Assembly: GCA_963700785.1 (NCBI GenBank)
Contig: CAVOYZ010000012.1
Coordinates: 69,054-133,053 of the forward strand
Direction of reading: 5' to 3'
DNA: 64,000 nucleotides
Source of the DNA: CAXMST01 sp963700785
GTDB taxonomy: Bacteria; Actinomycetota; Thermoleophilia; Solirubrobacterales; 70-9
The translations under genes and the position numbers were made by a program. Below the pieces are notes generated by a model. It was not told where the DNA came from. It saw only the letters and a program-made list of their open reading frames with translations, and ran no database searches. Below are positions 7,091 through 15,645 of this stretch, piece after piece. How positions within the stretch are numbered: the first letter of the stretch is position 1; each line of letters begins with the position of its first letter.

Positions 7091-9097
7091 GTGCCCGACT
7101 TCGTCCTCAACTCCGCCTACGCCGCCACCGCCGACCAGCCGCAGGCGATCGACGGCCTGGTCACGGGCGTCGAGTCCGGCGACAACTTCCTCACCCTGCT
7201 CGGCGCGACCGGGACCGGCAAGACGTTCACGATGGCCGCGACGATCGAGCGCCTGCAGCGACCCGCCCTGGTGATCGCGCACAACAAGACGCTCGCCGCC
7301 CAGCTCTGCAACGAGTTCCGCGAGTTCTTCCCCGACGCCTCGGTCGAGTACTTCGTCAGCTACTACGACTACTACCAGCCCGAGGCATACGTTCCGGCCC
7401 AGGACCTCTACATCGAGAAGGACGCGACGATCAACGACGAGATCGACCGGCTCCGGCACGCTGCAACCGCCTCGCTGTTCGCGCGTCGCGACGTGATCAT
7501 CGTCGCCTCCGTCTCCTGCATCTACGGGATCGGCTCGCCGGAGCTCTACCGGGACCAGATGGTGCTGTTCAAGGTCGGCGAGTGGATCGAGCGCGAGTCG
7601 CTGTTCCGGCAGCTGGTCGGCATGCAGTACCAGCGCAACGACACGGCGCTGACCCGCGGCACCTTCAGGGTCAAGGGCGAGGTGCTCGAGGTCTTCCCCT
7701 CCTACGCGGAGTCGGCCTACCGGATGCAGCTGTTCGGCGATGAGGTCGAGTCGATCACCCACTTCGACCCGTTGACCGGCGAGGTCCTCGACGAGGTCGA
7801 TCACGTCTCGGTCTGGCCCGCTTCGCACTACGTGACCAAGGAGGAGACGATCGAGCACGCCGTCGAGGCGATCCGCGTCGAGCTCGAGGCCCGCACCGCC
7901 GAGCTCAACGAGCAGGGCAAGGAGCTGGAGGCGCACCGGCTCAGGCAGCGCACCCAGTACGACCTGGAGATGCTCAAGGAGCTCGGATTCTGCAACGGCA
8001 TCGAGAACTACTCGCGGATCCTCGATGACCGCGCGCCCGGCTCGCCGCCGCACACGCTGATCGACTACTTCCCCGACGACTTCGTCACCTTCATCGACGA
8101 GTCACATCAGACGGTGCCGCAGATCGGCGGCATGTACGAGGGAGACCGCTCGCGCAAGCTGACGCTGGTCGAGCACGGCTTCCGGCTACCGAGCGCGATC
8201 GACAATCGGCCGCTGAAGTTCGACGAGTTCCTGCAGCGGATCGGCCAGGTGGTGATGGTCTCGGCGACGCCGGGCGATTTCGAGCGCACCCAGAGCAAGC
8301 GGATCGTCGAGCAGATCGTGAGGCCGACCGGGATCGTCGACCCACCGGTCGAGGTGCGGGAGACCAAGAACCAGATCGACGACCTGATGAACGAGGTCCG
8401 GGTCCACGCCGAGCGCAGCGAGCGCTGCCTGGTGACGACGCTGACCAAGAAGATGTCGGAGGACCTGACCGAGTACCTGCTCGAGCACGGCTTCCGGGTC
8501 CGCTACCTGCACTCGGAGGTCGACACGATCGAGCGGATTCAGATCATCCGCGATCTGCGACTCGGCGAGTACGACGTGCTGGTCGGGGTCAACCTCCTGC
8601 GCGAGGGGCTCGACATCCCCGAGGTCGGCCTCGTCGCGATCCTCGATGCCGACAAGGAGGGCTTCCTGCGCGGGGCGACGAGCCTGATTCAGACGATCGG
8701 CAGGGCCGCCCGCAACGTCAACGGGCGGGTGCTGATGTACGCCGACAAGCGCAGCTCCGCGATGGACGTGGCGATCGGCGAGACCGACCGCCGCAGGGAG
8801 ATCCAACTCGCCTACAACGCCGAGCACGGGATCACCCCGGAGACCGTGAGCAAGGGGATCAGCGACATCTCGGATTTCCTGGCGATGGAGTCGAACGCCC
8901 CGGCGAAGCGCCGCCGGCGCTCGAGCGCGCTCGTCGACGGCAAGCCGATCGAGTCGGCTGGAGAGCTGGAGAAGGTGATCATCGGCCTCGAGGAGGAGAT
9001 GCTCGCCGCGGCCGAGGACCTGCGTTTCGAGGAGGCCGCGCGCCTCCGCGACGAGCTCAAGGAGTTGCGCCGCGACCTCGAGGGGATGCGCGCCTGA
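7091..9097 (+). CDS. uvrB: UvrABC excinuclease subunit B
   Basis: A 668-residue full-length UvrB. Walker A GATGTGKT is at residues 38-45, and the Tyr-rich beta-hairpin that clamps DNA (YYDYYQPEAYVP) lies around 95-106. Helicase motifs follow: TFIDESHQTVPQIGGMY, MVSATPGDFE, NLLREGLDIPEV and QTIGRAARN. A C-terminal UVR motif (LEEEMLAAAEDLRFEEAARLRDEL) contacts UvrC. UvrB verifies lesions delivered by UvrA and recruits UvrC for dual incision in nucleotide excision repair. The GTG start gives MPDFVLNS and follows a -10 box at leaderless distance. uvrA lies 0.9 kb downstream beyond one gene. Confidence 0.97.
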   Translation: MPDFVLNSAYAATADQPQAIDGLVTGVESGDNFLTLLGATGTGKTFTMAATIERLQRPALVIAHNKTLAAQLCNEFREFFPDASVEYFVSYYDYYQPEAYVPAQDLYIEKDATINDEIDRLRHAATASLFARRDVIIVASVSCIYGIGSPELYRDQMVLFKVGEWIERESLFRQLVGMQYQRNDTALTRGTFRVKGEVLEVFPSYAESAYRMQLFGDEVESITHFDPLTGEVLDEVDHVSVWPASHYVTKEETIEHAVEAIRVELEARTAELNEQGKELEAHRLRQRTQYDLEMLKELGFCNGIENYSRILDDRAPGSPPHTLIDYFPDDFVTFIDESHQTVPQIGGMYEGDRSRKLTLVEHGFRLPSAIDNRPLKFDEFLQRIGQVVMVSATPGDFERTQSKRIVEQIVRPTGIVDPPVEVRETKNQIDDLMNEVRVHAERSERCLVTTLTKKMSEDLTEYLLEHGFRVRYLHSEVDTIERIQIIRDLRLGEYDVLVGVNLLREGLDIPEVGLVAILDADKEGFLRGATSLIQTIGRAARNVNGRVLMYADKRSSAMDVAIGETDRRREIQLAYNAEHGITPETVSKGISDISDFLAMESNAPAKRRRRSSALVDGKPIESAGELEKVIIGLEEEMLAAAEDLRFEEAARLRDELKELRRDLEGMRA

Positions 9098-9146
9098 ACG
9101 CTGCCGGGGCCGGTGCTGTGCGCGTGGCCCCGCGGCCTCCCTCCGC

Positions 9147-9152
9147 TAGGCT
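9147..9152 (+). promoter_or_regulatory. -10 box TAGGCT of the DivIVA-like gene
   Basis: TAGGCT ends 8 nt before the ATG at 9161, in the 63-nt gap after uvrB. Confidence 0.5.
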
Positions 9153-9160
9153 CGGCGCCG

Positions 9161-9829
9161 ATGGAGAGAGACGAGATCGTGCGCGAGGACTTCCCCGCGG
9201 CCCGCAGGGGCTGGGACCCTGACGCGGTCAGGGCGCACCTGAACTCGCTCGCGGAGAAGCTCCCGAGCGAGTCGGTCTCGCTCGGTGACGCGGCCGCCGA
9301 GCGGGTCGGCGCGATCGTCGGGGCCGCGGAATCGACCGCTGCCGAGATCGAGGCCGAGGCCCGCGAGCAGGCCGAGGCGATCGCCGTGGCAGCCCGCGAC
9401 GAGGCGGCCGCGATCGTCGAGCGGGCCCGCTCCGAAGCTCAGCGGCGGCTCGACCAGGCCCAGGAGGCGGTCGAGAGCCTGCTCGGCCAGGCTGAGGCGC
9501 TGCGGAGCAAGGTCGGCTCGCAGCCCGCGACGCCGGCGACGCAGCCCGAGCCCGCTCCGGACCGGCCGGCCGACGATGTCCCCGAGCAGGCGGCTCCCCC
9601 CGCGGCCGAGCCCGAGCCCGAGCCGGAGCCGGAGCCCGCGGACGGGGCGGCCAGCGGCCCCGCCGGCCCCGAGGTCGACCTGTCGGGGGCGCGCCTGGTC
9701 GCAATGAACCTGGCCCTGGAGGGGGCGGACCGGGAGCTGATCTCGGCTCGTCTCGAGTCGGAGTTCGGGGCGGTCGATGAGCTCGGGGCGATGCTCGACG
9801 ACGTGCTCGCGCGGGCCGGCCGCGCCTGA
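9161..9829 (+). CDS. DivIVA-like coiled-coil protein
   Basis: 222 residues. The N-terminus (EIVREDFPAARRGWDPDAVRAHLNSL) resembles the DivIVA/Wag31 membrane-targeting segment with its F-P-x-x-x-R-G-Y/W-D motif. It is followed by an Ala/Glu-rich coiled coil (residues ~50-110), a Pro/Glu linker with an EPEPEPEPEP run (~115-165), and a small C-terminal helical domain (LVAMNLALEGADRELISARLE). It may be a peripheral membrane scaffold or polarity factor; this is inferred from architecture only. It lies between uvrB and uvrA but has its own -10 box. Confidence 0.7.
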   Translation: MERDEIVREDFPAARRGWDPDAVRAHLNSLAEKLPSESVSLGDAAAERVGAIVGAAESTAAEIEAEAREQAEAIAVAARDEAAAIVERARSEAQRRLDQAQEAVESLLGQAEALRSKVGSQPATPATQPEPAPDRPADDVPEQAAPPAAEPEPEPEPEPADGAASGPAGPEVDLSGARLVAMNLALEGADRELISARLESEFGAVDELGAMLDDVLARAGRA

Positions 9830-9887
9830 CCCCCGGCGAGATCGAGCACCGGCGCCGGTCGAGCTCACGGCGGCGGTGAATCCGCTC

Positions 9888-9930
9888 GAGGTTGAGATTG
9901 ACCACGGATATCGGGGTCAACCTCAACCTC
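9888..9930. repeat. 43-nt intergenic palindrome, copy 2
   Basis: The arms, extended to CTCGAGGTTGAGATTGACC (9885-9903) and GGTCAACCTCAACCTCGAG (9915-9933), pair at 18 of 19 positions around ACGGATATCGG. This is the better-preserved copy. It lies between the DivIVA-like gene and uvrA, about 10 nt before the LexA-like box, so it may add a second layer of control to uvrA or act as a terminator stem for the upstream gene. Confidence 0.75.
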
Positions 9931-9941
9931 GAGGCGCGTGG

Positions 9942-9953
9942 GAACAACCGTTC
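9942..9953. promoter_or_regulatory. LexA-type SOS box upstream of uvrA
   Basis: GAACAACCGTTC is a perfect GAAC-N4-GTTC palindrome, the core of the Gram-positive/actinobacterial LexA (DinR) box, flanked by G on both sides. It ends 8 nt before the -10 box TAGAAT, so bound LexA would block the promoter. Confidence 0.8.
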
Positions 9954-9960
9954 GTGTCCG

Positions 9961-9966
9961 TAGAAT
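9961..9966 (+). promoter_or_regulatory. -10 box TAGAAT of uvrA
   Basis: TAGAAT ends 9 nt before the uvrA ATG, there is no Shine-Dalgarno sequence, and transcription would start at or next to the start codon. Confidence 0.65.
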
Positions 9967-9975
9967 CGTCGCTCG

Positions 9976-12897
9976 ATGTCCTCGGCCGATCAGATCGTCG
10001 TCTCCGGTGCCCGCGAGCACAACCTGAAGGGGGTTGACGTCGCGCTGCCGCGCGACTCGCTGGTCGTGATCACGGGGCTCTCCGGGTCGGGCAAGTCGAG
10101 CCTCGCCTTCGACACGATCTACGCCGAGGGGCAGCGCCGCTACGTCGAATCGCTGTCGGCCTATGCGCGCCAGTTCCTCGGCCAGATGGACAAGCCGGAC
10201 GTCGACTCGATCGAGGGCCTCAGCCCGGCGATCTCGATCGATCAGAAGACGACCTCGCGCAACCCGCGATCGACGGTCGGCACGGTGACCGAGATCTACG
10301 ACTATCTGCGGCTGCTGTGGGCGCGGGTCGGCACGCCCTACTGCCACAACTGCGGCGAGCCGATCTCCGGGCAGTCGGTCGAGCAGATCACCGATCGCGT
10401 GCTGACGCTGCCGGAGGGCACGCGGTTCATGGTCCTGGCGCCGGTCGTCCGCGAGCGCAAGGGCGAGTACGGCCGGATGCTCGAGGAGATGCGGCAGCAG
10501 GGGTACGCCCGCGCGGTCGTCGACGGCGAGCTGTTGCGCCTCGACGAGGAGATCGTCCTCGACAAGAAGTTCAAGCACGACATCTCGATCGTGATCGACC
10601 GCCTGGTGATGAAGGACGGGATCCGCAAGCGTCTCTCCGAGTCGATCGAGGCGGCCTCGTCGCTCGCCGACGGCCTGGTCGAGGTCGAGCTGCTCGAGGC
10701 GACCGCGGAGGTCTCGGGGGCGACCACGCTCTCGGGCCCGTCGGCCGGCAAGCGCGGCGAGGTGCTGGTCTTCAGCGAGAAGTTCGCCTGTCTCAACTGC
10801 GGATCATCGATGCCCGAGATCGAGCCGCGGATCTTCTCCTTCAACTCCCCGCACGGGGCCTGCGAGCGCTGTCACGGACTCGGCTTCCAGCGGGTCGTCG
10901 ATCCCGAGCTCGTCGTTCCCGACCCGACGCTGTCGATCTCGGAGGGGGCGCTCGCCTCCTGGATGGGCGCGGCGTCGCTCTACTACCGGCGGCTGCTCGA
11001 GGCGGTCTGCGAGAGCAACGGGATCGACCCCGCCCGCCCGTTCCAGGACCTGCCGGCGAAGGACAAGCGGCTGCTGCTCGAGGGCACCGGCAGCGAGCGG
11101 CACACGATCAGCTACCGCAACCGCTACGGACGCCAGCGCACCTACAAGGCGAAGTTCGAGGGAATCACCAACGGGCTCGAGCGGCGCTACGCCAACACCG
11201 ACTCCGAGAACACCCGCGAGAAGATCGAGGAGCTGATGGCGCTGCAGCCCTGCCCGGAGTGCGAGGGGGCGCGACTGCGGCCCGAGAGCCTGGCGATCCA
11301 GGTCGGCGGCGTCTCGATCCACGAGTTCACGGCGATGTCGGCCCGGGCGGCCCTGGAGTGGGTCAAGCGCCTGGAGCTGACCGAGACCGAGCAGGCGATC
11401 GCGCGGCTGATCGTCCGCGAGGTCGAGGAGCGCCTGCACTTCCTCGACTCGGTCGGGATCGGCTACCTGACGCTCGAGCGCTCGGCCTCGAGCCTCTCGG
11501 GGGGAGAGGCCCAGAGGATCCGCCTCGCGACCCAGATCGGCTCCAGCCTGGTCGGCGTCCTGTACATCCTCGACGAGCCCTCGATCGGCCTCCACCAGCG
11601 CGACAACGCGAAGCTGATCGGGACGCTCGAGCGGCTCCGCGACCTCGGCAACACGGTGATCGTCGTCGAGCACGACGAGGGCACGATGCGGGCCGCCGAC
11701 TACCTGATCGATCTCGGCCCCGGCGCCGGCGAACACGGTGGGGAGGTGGTCGCCGCGGGAACGCCGCAACAGGTGACCAGGGCGAGGGGCTCGCTGACCG
11801 GCCGCTACCTCAGCGGCAAGGACTCGATTCCGGTGCCCGGGGGACGCCGCGAGCCCGAGGGGGAGCTGCTCGTCAAGGGCGCCCGCCAGCACAACCTCAA
11901 GGACGTCGACGTCGCCGTTCCGCTCGGCGTCTTCTCCTGCGTGACCGGCGTCTCCGGCTCCGGCAAGTCGACGCTCGTCAACGAGATCCTCTACCGATCG
12001 GTCGCCAACCGCCTGCACCGGGCGCGACTCCGGCCGGGGGCCCACGAGCGGATCGAGGGCCTCGACCAGGTCGACAAGGTGATCAACATCGATCAATCGC
12101 CGATCGGCCGCACCCCGCGCTCGAACCCGGCCACCTACACGGGGGTCTTCGGTCACATCCGCGAGCTGTTCACGAAGACCAAGGAGGCACGCGCCCGCGG
12201 CTACAAGCCGGGCCGGTTCAGCTTCAACGTCAAGGGCGGGCGCTGCGAGGTCTGCAAGGGCGACGGCCAGATCAAGATCGAGATGCACTTCCTCCCCGAC
12301 GTCTACGTGCCCTGCGAGCAGTGTCACGGCAAGCGCTACAACCGCGAGACGCTCGAGGTGCGGTTCAAGGGCAAGTCGATCGCCGACGTGCTCGAGATGC
12401 CGGTCGGCGAGGCGGTTGAGTTCTTCAAGCACATCCCGAAGATCCACCGGCGGATCAAGACGCTGCACGACGTCGGGCTCGACTACGTGCGCCTCGGCCA
12501 GCCCGCGACGACCCTCTCGGGCGGGGAGGCGCAGCGGGTCAAGCTGGCGACGGAGCTGTCGAAGGTGGCCACCGGGAAGACGCTCTACATCCTCGACGAG
12601 CCGACGACCGGCCTGCACTTCGCCGACGTGCAGCGCCTGCTCGAGGTGCTCGGCCGCCTCGTCGACTCCGGCAACACGGTGCTGGTGATCGAGCACAACC
12701 TCGACGTGATCAAGTCGGCGGACCGGATCATCGACCTCGGTCCCGAGGGCGGCGACAGGGGCGGCGAGCTGGTCGCCGTCGGCACTCCCGAGGAGGTGGC
12801 GGCGGTCGCGACCTCGTACACGGGGCGGTACCTGGAGGACCTGGTGACCCCGGTCGTGCGCCGGACGGCGCCCAAAGCGACCCCAGTCGCCGCCTGA
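9976..12897 (+). CDS. uvrA: UvrABC excinuclease subunit A
   Basis: A 973-residue full-length UvrA with two ABC ATPase modules. The first Walker A is GLSGSGKSS near residue 35 and the second GVSGSGKST near residue 658. Both have signature motifs (LSGGEAQR) and LDEPS/LDEPT Walker B segments. Zinc-binding pairs include CHNCGEPI, CLNCGSS with CERCHGLG, CPECEGA, and the C-terminal CEVCKGDG/CEQCHGKRYN module. It is the damage sensor that loads UvrB. A LexA box and -10 sequence directly precede it, so SOS induction is expected. The ATG start gives MSSADQIVVSGAREHNLKG, the usual UvrA N-terminus. Confidence 0.98.
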   Translation: MSSADQIVVSGAREHNLKGVDVALPRDSLVVITGLSGSGKSSLAFDTIYAEGQRRYVESLSAYARQFLGQMDKPDVDSIEGLSPAISIDQKTTSRNPRSTVGTVTEIYDYLRLLWARVGTPYCHNCGEPISGQSVEQITDRVLTLPEGTRFMVLAPVVRERKGEYGRMLEEMRQQGYARAVVDGELLRLDEEIVLDKKFKHDISIVIDRLVMKDGIRKRLSESIEAASSLADGLVEVELLEATAEVSGATTLSGPSAGKRGEVLVFSEKFACLNCGSSMPEIEPRIFSFNSPHGACERCHGLGFQRVVDPELVVPDPTLSISEGALASWMGAASLYYRRLLEAVCESNGIDPARPFQDLPAKDKRLLLEGTGSERHTISYRNRYGRQRTYKAKFEGITNGLERRYANTDSENTREKIEELMALQPCPECEGARLRPESLAIQVGGVSIHEFTAMSARAALEWVKRLELTETEQAIARLIVREVEERLHFLDSVGIGYLTLERSASSLSGGEAQRIRLATQIGSSLVGVLYILDEPSIGLHQRDNAKLIGTLERLRDLGNTVIVVEHDEGTMRAADYLIDLGPGAGEHGGEVVAAGTPQQVTRARGSLTGRYLSGKDSIPVPGGRREPEGELLVKGARQHNLKDVDVAVPLGVFSCVTGVSGSGKSTLVNEILYRSVANRLHRARLRPGAHERIEGLDQVDKVINIDQSPIGRTPRSNPATYTGVFGHIRELFTKTKEARARGYKPGRFSFNVKGGRCEVCKGDGQIKIEMHFLPDVYVPCEQCHGKRYNRETLEVRFKGKSIADVLEMPVGEAVEFFKHIPKIHRRIKTLHDVGLDYVRLGQPATTLSGGEAQRVKLATELSKVATGKTLYILDEPTTGLHFADVQRLLEVLGRLVDSGNTVLVIEHNLDVIKSADRIIDLGPEGGDRGGELVAVGTPEEVAAVATSYTGRYLEDLVTPVVRRTAPKATPVAA

Positions 12898-12931
12898 AAC
12901 GGCTGCGCGCGGGGCGCCTGCGGCCAGCCGC

Positions 12932-13471
12932 TCAGTCGGCCGCCGGCCGGAGGTCGAGCGGCTCGGGCGCATCGCCGCCGAGCGCCCTGACCACCGCGGC
13001 TGCCCATGGATTGGCACGCAGGCTCGAGGCATAGAGGGTGAGCGGATCGTGGCCCTCGACCTCGAGCGTCACCGCCTCGCGCATGAACCGCGGCTCGACC
13101 GAGGCGATCCGCACGGCACTCCGGGGCCAGCGGGAGACGAGCGAGGCCCGCTGCCCCTCCGGCTTGGAGCCGACCGACAGCAGGTAGGCGTCGTCGCGGT
13201 CGAGCGCCAGCAGCACGTTGCGGCCGAGCCCCCGCCGCGCGGGTCGGAACCGGGTCGCCAGGGCGAGGAAGGCGCCGAGGAACGGCACCGCGGCCAGGGC
13301 CTCGATCGGAACGGTCGAGAACTCACCGACCTCGAGCAGCTCGCCGTCGACCTCCGGCTGCGCCAGCTCGCGCAGCTCCAGCCGGTGATGCTCGCGGTAG
13401 CGGCGGGCGATCTCGAGCCGCTCCCGCTCGCTCTGCTCCTTGACGTCATCGGGGGTCTCGAACGGCGCCAT
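12932..13471 (-). CDS. hypothetical protein, 179 aa
   Basis: Starts at ATG 13471 (MAPFETPDDV). It has a charged N-terminal helix (~10-45), a short hydrophobic stretch (VPIEALAAVPFLGAFLALATRF, split over ~60-80), and a C-terminal beta-rich part (NVLLALDRDDAYLLSV, VTLEVEGHDPLTLYAS) resembling a bacterial PH-like domain. I do not recognise a named family. It is convergent with uvrA and divergent from the acyltransferase gene. Codon use is typical of the window, supporting a real gene. Confidence 0.65.
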   Translation of the reverse strand: MAPFETPDDVKEQSERERLEIARRYREHHRLELRELAQPEVDGELLEVGEFSTVPIEALAAVPFLGAFLALATRFRPARRGLGRNVLLALDRDDAYLLSVGSKPEGQRASLVSRWPRSAVRIASVEPRFMREAVTLEVEGHDPLTLYASSLRANPWAAAVVRALGGDAPEPLDLRPAAD

Positions 13472-13540
13472 CGCGACCAGTCTCTCGCAATCGCCGACCC
13501 CGGCGCGGCTGCGCCGGGCTCCGGCTGCGACCCTTACGGC

Positions 13541-14164
13541 ATGGGCAGCGCCGACCCTCACATCCACCCGCAGCGTGGCTGGCGCGCCTGGTACCGCAAG
13601 CGTCGTTGGTACGAGCGCACCCACCGGCGGCTGAACCGGTTGCGAATCGATCGTCTCGCCGCCGCCGGGGGCTTCTACATACGGCATCCGATCGAGGGTG
13701 ACGTGCTCGAGGCCCTCCGCGATGGGCGCCTGCGGATCGGCGAGGGCACCCACCTCGAGCCGGGCTGCTGGCTGACCCTCGGGCCTGAGGCCGAGATCGA
13801 GATCGGCGGCGGCTGCTTCCTCAACCGGGAGACGATGCTGGCCGCCGACGAGCTGATCGAGATCGGCGATCACGTGATGTTCGCCAACCACTGCTTCGTC
13901 GGCGACGCGGATCACCGCTTCGACGATCCCGAGCTGCCGATCACCTGGCAGGGCTTCTCCCGAAAGGGGCCGGTTCGGATCGGCGACAACGTCTGGCTCG
14001 GCAAGGGCTGCGTGGTCACCGGCGGCGTCGAGATCGGGGAACGGGCGGTGATCGGCGCGAACTCGGTCGTCACCCGCGATGTCCCGCCGCGAACGATCGC
14101 CGCCGGTGCCCCGGCGACCGCGATCCGCGAGATCCGGTTTCGGGCCGAACCCGAGGCCCGTTAG
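13541..14164 (+). CDS. left-handed beta-helix acyltransferase (sugar O-acetyltransferase-like)
   Basis: 207 residues. Hexapeptide repeats run from about residue 65 to the end (LRIGEGTHLEPGCWL, EIEIGGGCFL, VRIGDNVWLGKGCVVTGG, VEIGERAVIGANSVVTRDVPP). They include the family-typical catalytic-histidine region (DADHRFDDPELPI) and the terminal IAAGAPATAIREI. The Arg/Trp-rich N-terminus (RAWYRKRRWYERTHRRLNR) may bind a membrane or nucleic acid. It probably transfers an acetyl or other acyl group from acyl-CoA to a sugar or glycan; the acceptor is unknown. The next gene follows 10 nt after the stop. Confidence 0.82.
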   Translation: MGSADPHIHPQRGWRAWYRKRRWYERTHRRLNRLRIDRLAAAGGFYIRHPIEGDVLEALRDGRLRIGEGTHLEPGCWLTLGPEAEIEIGGGCFLNRETMLAADELIEIGDHVMFANHCFVGDADHRFDDPELPITWQGFSRKGPVRIGDNVWLGKGCVVTGGVEIGERAVIGANSVVTRDVPPRTIAAGAPATAIREIRFRAEPEAR

Positions 14165-14167
14165 CGT
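14162..14167 (+). promoter_or_regulatory. -10 box TAGCGT before the lipoprotein gene
   Basis: TAGCGT overlaps the TAG stop of the acyltransferase gene and ends 7 nt before the ATG at 14175. The overlap with a stop codon lowers its weight. Confidence 0.35.
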
Positions 14168-14174
14168 TGGGCCG

Positions 14175-14681
14175 ATGAGGATCGGGTTGCTCGCGGCCGC
14201 CGGCCTGTTGCTGACCGCCCTGGCATTCGGCGGCTGCGGCGATTCGAGCGACGCGACGACCAGCGCCGCGGCGCCGACCGAGAGCACGACGGCGCCCTCC
14301 GGCGAGGGAGCCACCGGCGGTGACGGGAGCGCCGGCGGCGAGCCGGACTCGGGCGCAAGCGACAGGCAGCAGATCAGGGCCTCGATCGAGGCCCTGGCCG
14401 TCGATCCCGACAACCGGTTCGTCTGCGCGGAGGTGATCGGCGGGCGGCTGCTCGAGGCCGCCTACGGCGACCTGCAGGGGTGCCTGAAGGGCCGCCGCCC
14501 CGCGACCCTGGCCGAGTCGGTGGAGGTCTCGGCGCTGAGCGTCGACGGCGGTACGGCCACTGCCGAGGCGGTTCCGAGCGGCGGGCTCTATGACGGGGAA
14601 ACGCTCGAGATCGAGGCCGTCCGCGAGGGCGGTCGCTGGCGGATCGAGCGGTTCGTCGCCGACATCCCGGTCGGTCCCTGA
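14175..14681 (+). CDS. predicted lipoprotein, unknown function
   Basis: 168 residues. The N-terminal signal (MRIGLLAAAGLLLTALAFGGC) has a lipobox ending FGGC, with Cys21 as the lipid-modified residue. A low-complexity Ser/Thr/Gly/Glu linker (~22-65) follows, then a compact domain of ~100 residues with two cysteines (FVCAEV, LQGCLKG) that could form a disulfide. The C-terminal half alternates strands (VEVSALSVDGGTATAEAV, LEIEAVREGGRWRIERF), like small NTF2-like or SnoaL-like secreted domains, but I cannot assign a family. Confidence 0.7.
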   Translation: MRIGLLAAAGLLLTALAFGGCGDSSDATTSAAAPTESTTAPSGEGATGGDGSAGGEPDSGASDRQQIRASIEALAVDPDNRFVCAEVIGGRLLEAAYGDLQGCLKGRRPATLAESVEVSALSVDGGTATAEAVPSGGLYDGETLEIEAVREGGRWRIERFVADIPVGP

Positions 14682-14724
14682 CCCGGCGCGGCCGTGGCCG
14701 GCGGGTCGGTGCGAGGCGGGCCGG

Positions 14725-15645
14725 CTACCAGTCCCAGGGTGTGTTCGCCGCCAGCGAGTCCTGCTCCAGGTAGTCGCGGAGCGCGCTGAGCTCGTCGGGA
14801 TCGATCGAGTAGACGTGATCCTCGGCCGGGTAGCTGCGATCTCTGACCTCGGCGGCGTAGCGGGCCACGCCCTCGACCATGTCCCGGTGGATCTCCGCGT
14901 AGCGCTTGACGAAGCGCGCCACGTGGCCGGTGTTGATGCCGAGCAGGTCGTGGAAGACGAGCACCTGGCCCGAGGTCGCGCCGCCGGCGCCGATCCCGAT
15001 CACCGGGACCTCGACCCTCGGCATGATCGCCTCGGTCACCGCCGCCGGAACAGCCTCGAAGACGATCGCGAAGCAGCCGACCGCGGCCAGTGCGAACGCA
15101 TCCTCAGCGATCTCCGAGGCCGTTTCGCCGGTCCGGCCCTGGGCCTTGTAGCCACCGAGCTGGGTTGCGGTCTGGGGGGTGAGGCCGACGTGTCCCATGA
15201 CCGGGATGCCGGCCCGGACTATCGCCCTGGCGCGATCGACCGAAGCCCCTCCGCGCTCGAGCTTGACCGCGTCGCAGCCCGCCTCCTTGACGAACCGCTG
15301 GGCGTTCGCGACCGCCTGCTCGTTCGACTGCTCGTAGGAGCCGAACGGCATGTCACCGATCAGCAGCGGCGTCTTCAGGCCCCGGCGTACGGCCGCCGCG
15401 AGCATCAGCATCTCGTCCATGCCGACCGGCACCGTCGAGTCGTGGCCGAGGACGGTCATCGCGCCCGAGTCCCCGACGAGGACCAGATCGACGCCCGCCT
15501 CCTCGACCACCTTCGCCGACGGGTAGTCGTAGGCGGTGATCATCACGATCGGGAGACCCTGCTGCTTCATCTCCAGAAGCCGCGGCAGGGTGATCGGCGA
15601 GCGGTCCTCGGGAGGCGTGTCGGGGACTCTGGGAGCGCTGCTCAT
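14725..15645 (-). CDS. panB: 3-methyl-2-oxobutanoate hydroxymethyltransferase
   Basis: A 306-residue PanB, the first committed enzyme of pantothenate synthesis (alpha-ketoisovalerate plus methylene-tetrahydrofolate to ketopantoate). Landmarks are ITAYDYPSAKVVEEAGVDLVLVGDS near the N-terminus, a DMPFGSYE segment, AVKLERGG, MGHVGLTPQ, and VPVIGIGAG with a metal/substrate-contacting Glu in EAVP. The start ATG overlaps the panC stop (ATGA), showing translational coupling. The protein is cytoplasmic. Confidence 0.95.
   Translation of the reverse strand: MSSAPRVPDTPPEDRSPITLPRLLEMKQQGLPIVMITAYDYPSAKVVEEAGVDLVLVGDSGAMTVLGHDSTVPVGMDEMLMLAAAVRRGLKTPLLIGDMPFGSYEQSNEQAVANAQRFVKEAGCDAVKLERGGASVDRARAIVRAGIPVMGHVGLTPQTATQLGGYKAQGRTGETASEIAEDAFALAAVGCFAIVFEAVPAAVTEAIMPRVEVPVIGIGAGGATSGQVLVFHDLLGINTGHVARFVKRYAEIHRDMVEGVARYAAEVRDRSYPAEDHVYSIDPDELSALRDYLEQDSLAANTPWDW

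Noticed and set aside
6281..8053. 590-codon minus-strand frame opposite uvrB
   Set aside because: Low-complexity Arg/Val/Asp-rich shadow of uvrB and the flavodoxin gene; no family resemblance. Similar long antisense frames opposite uvrA, hppA, the ABC genes and others were rejected for the same reason.
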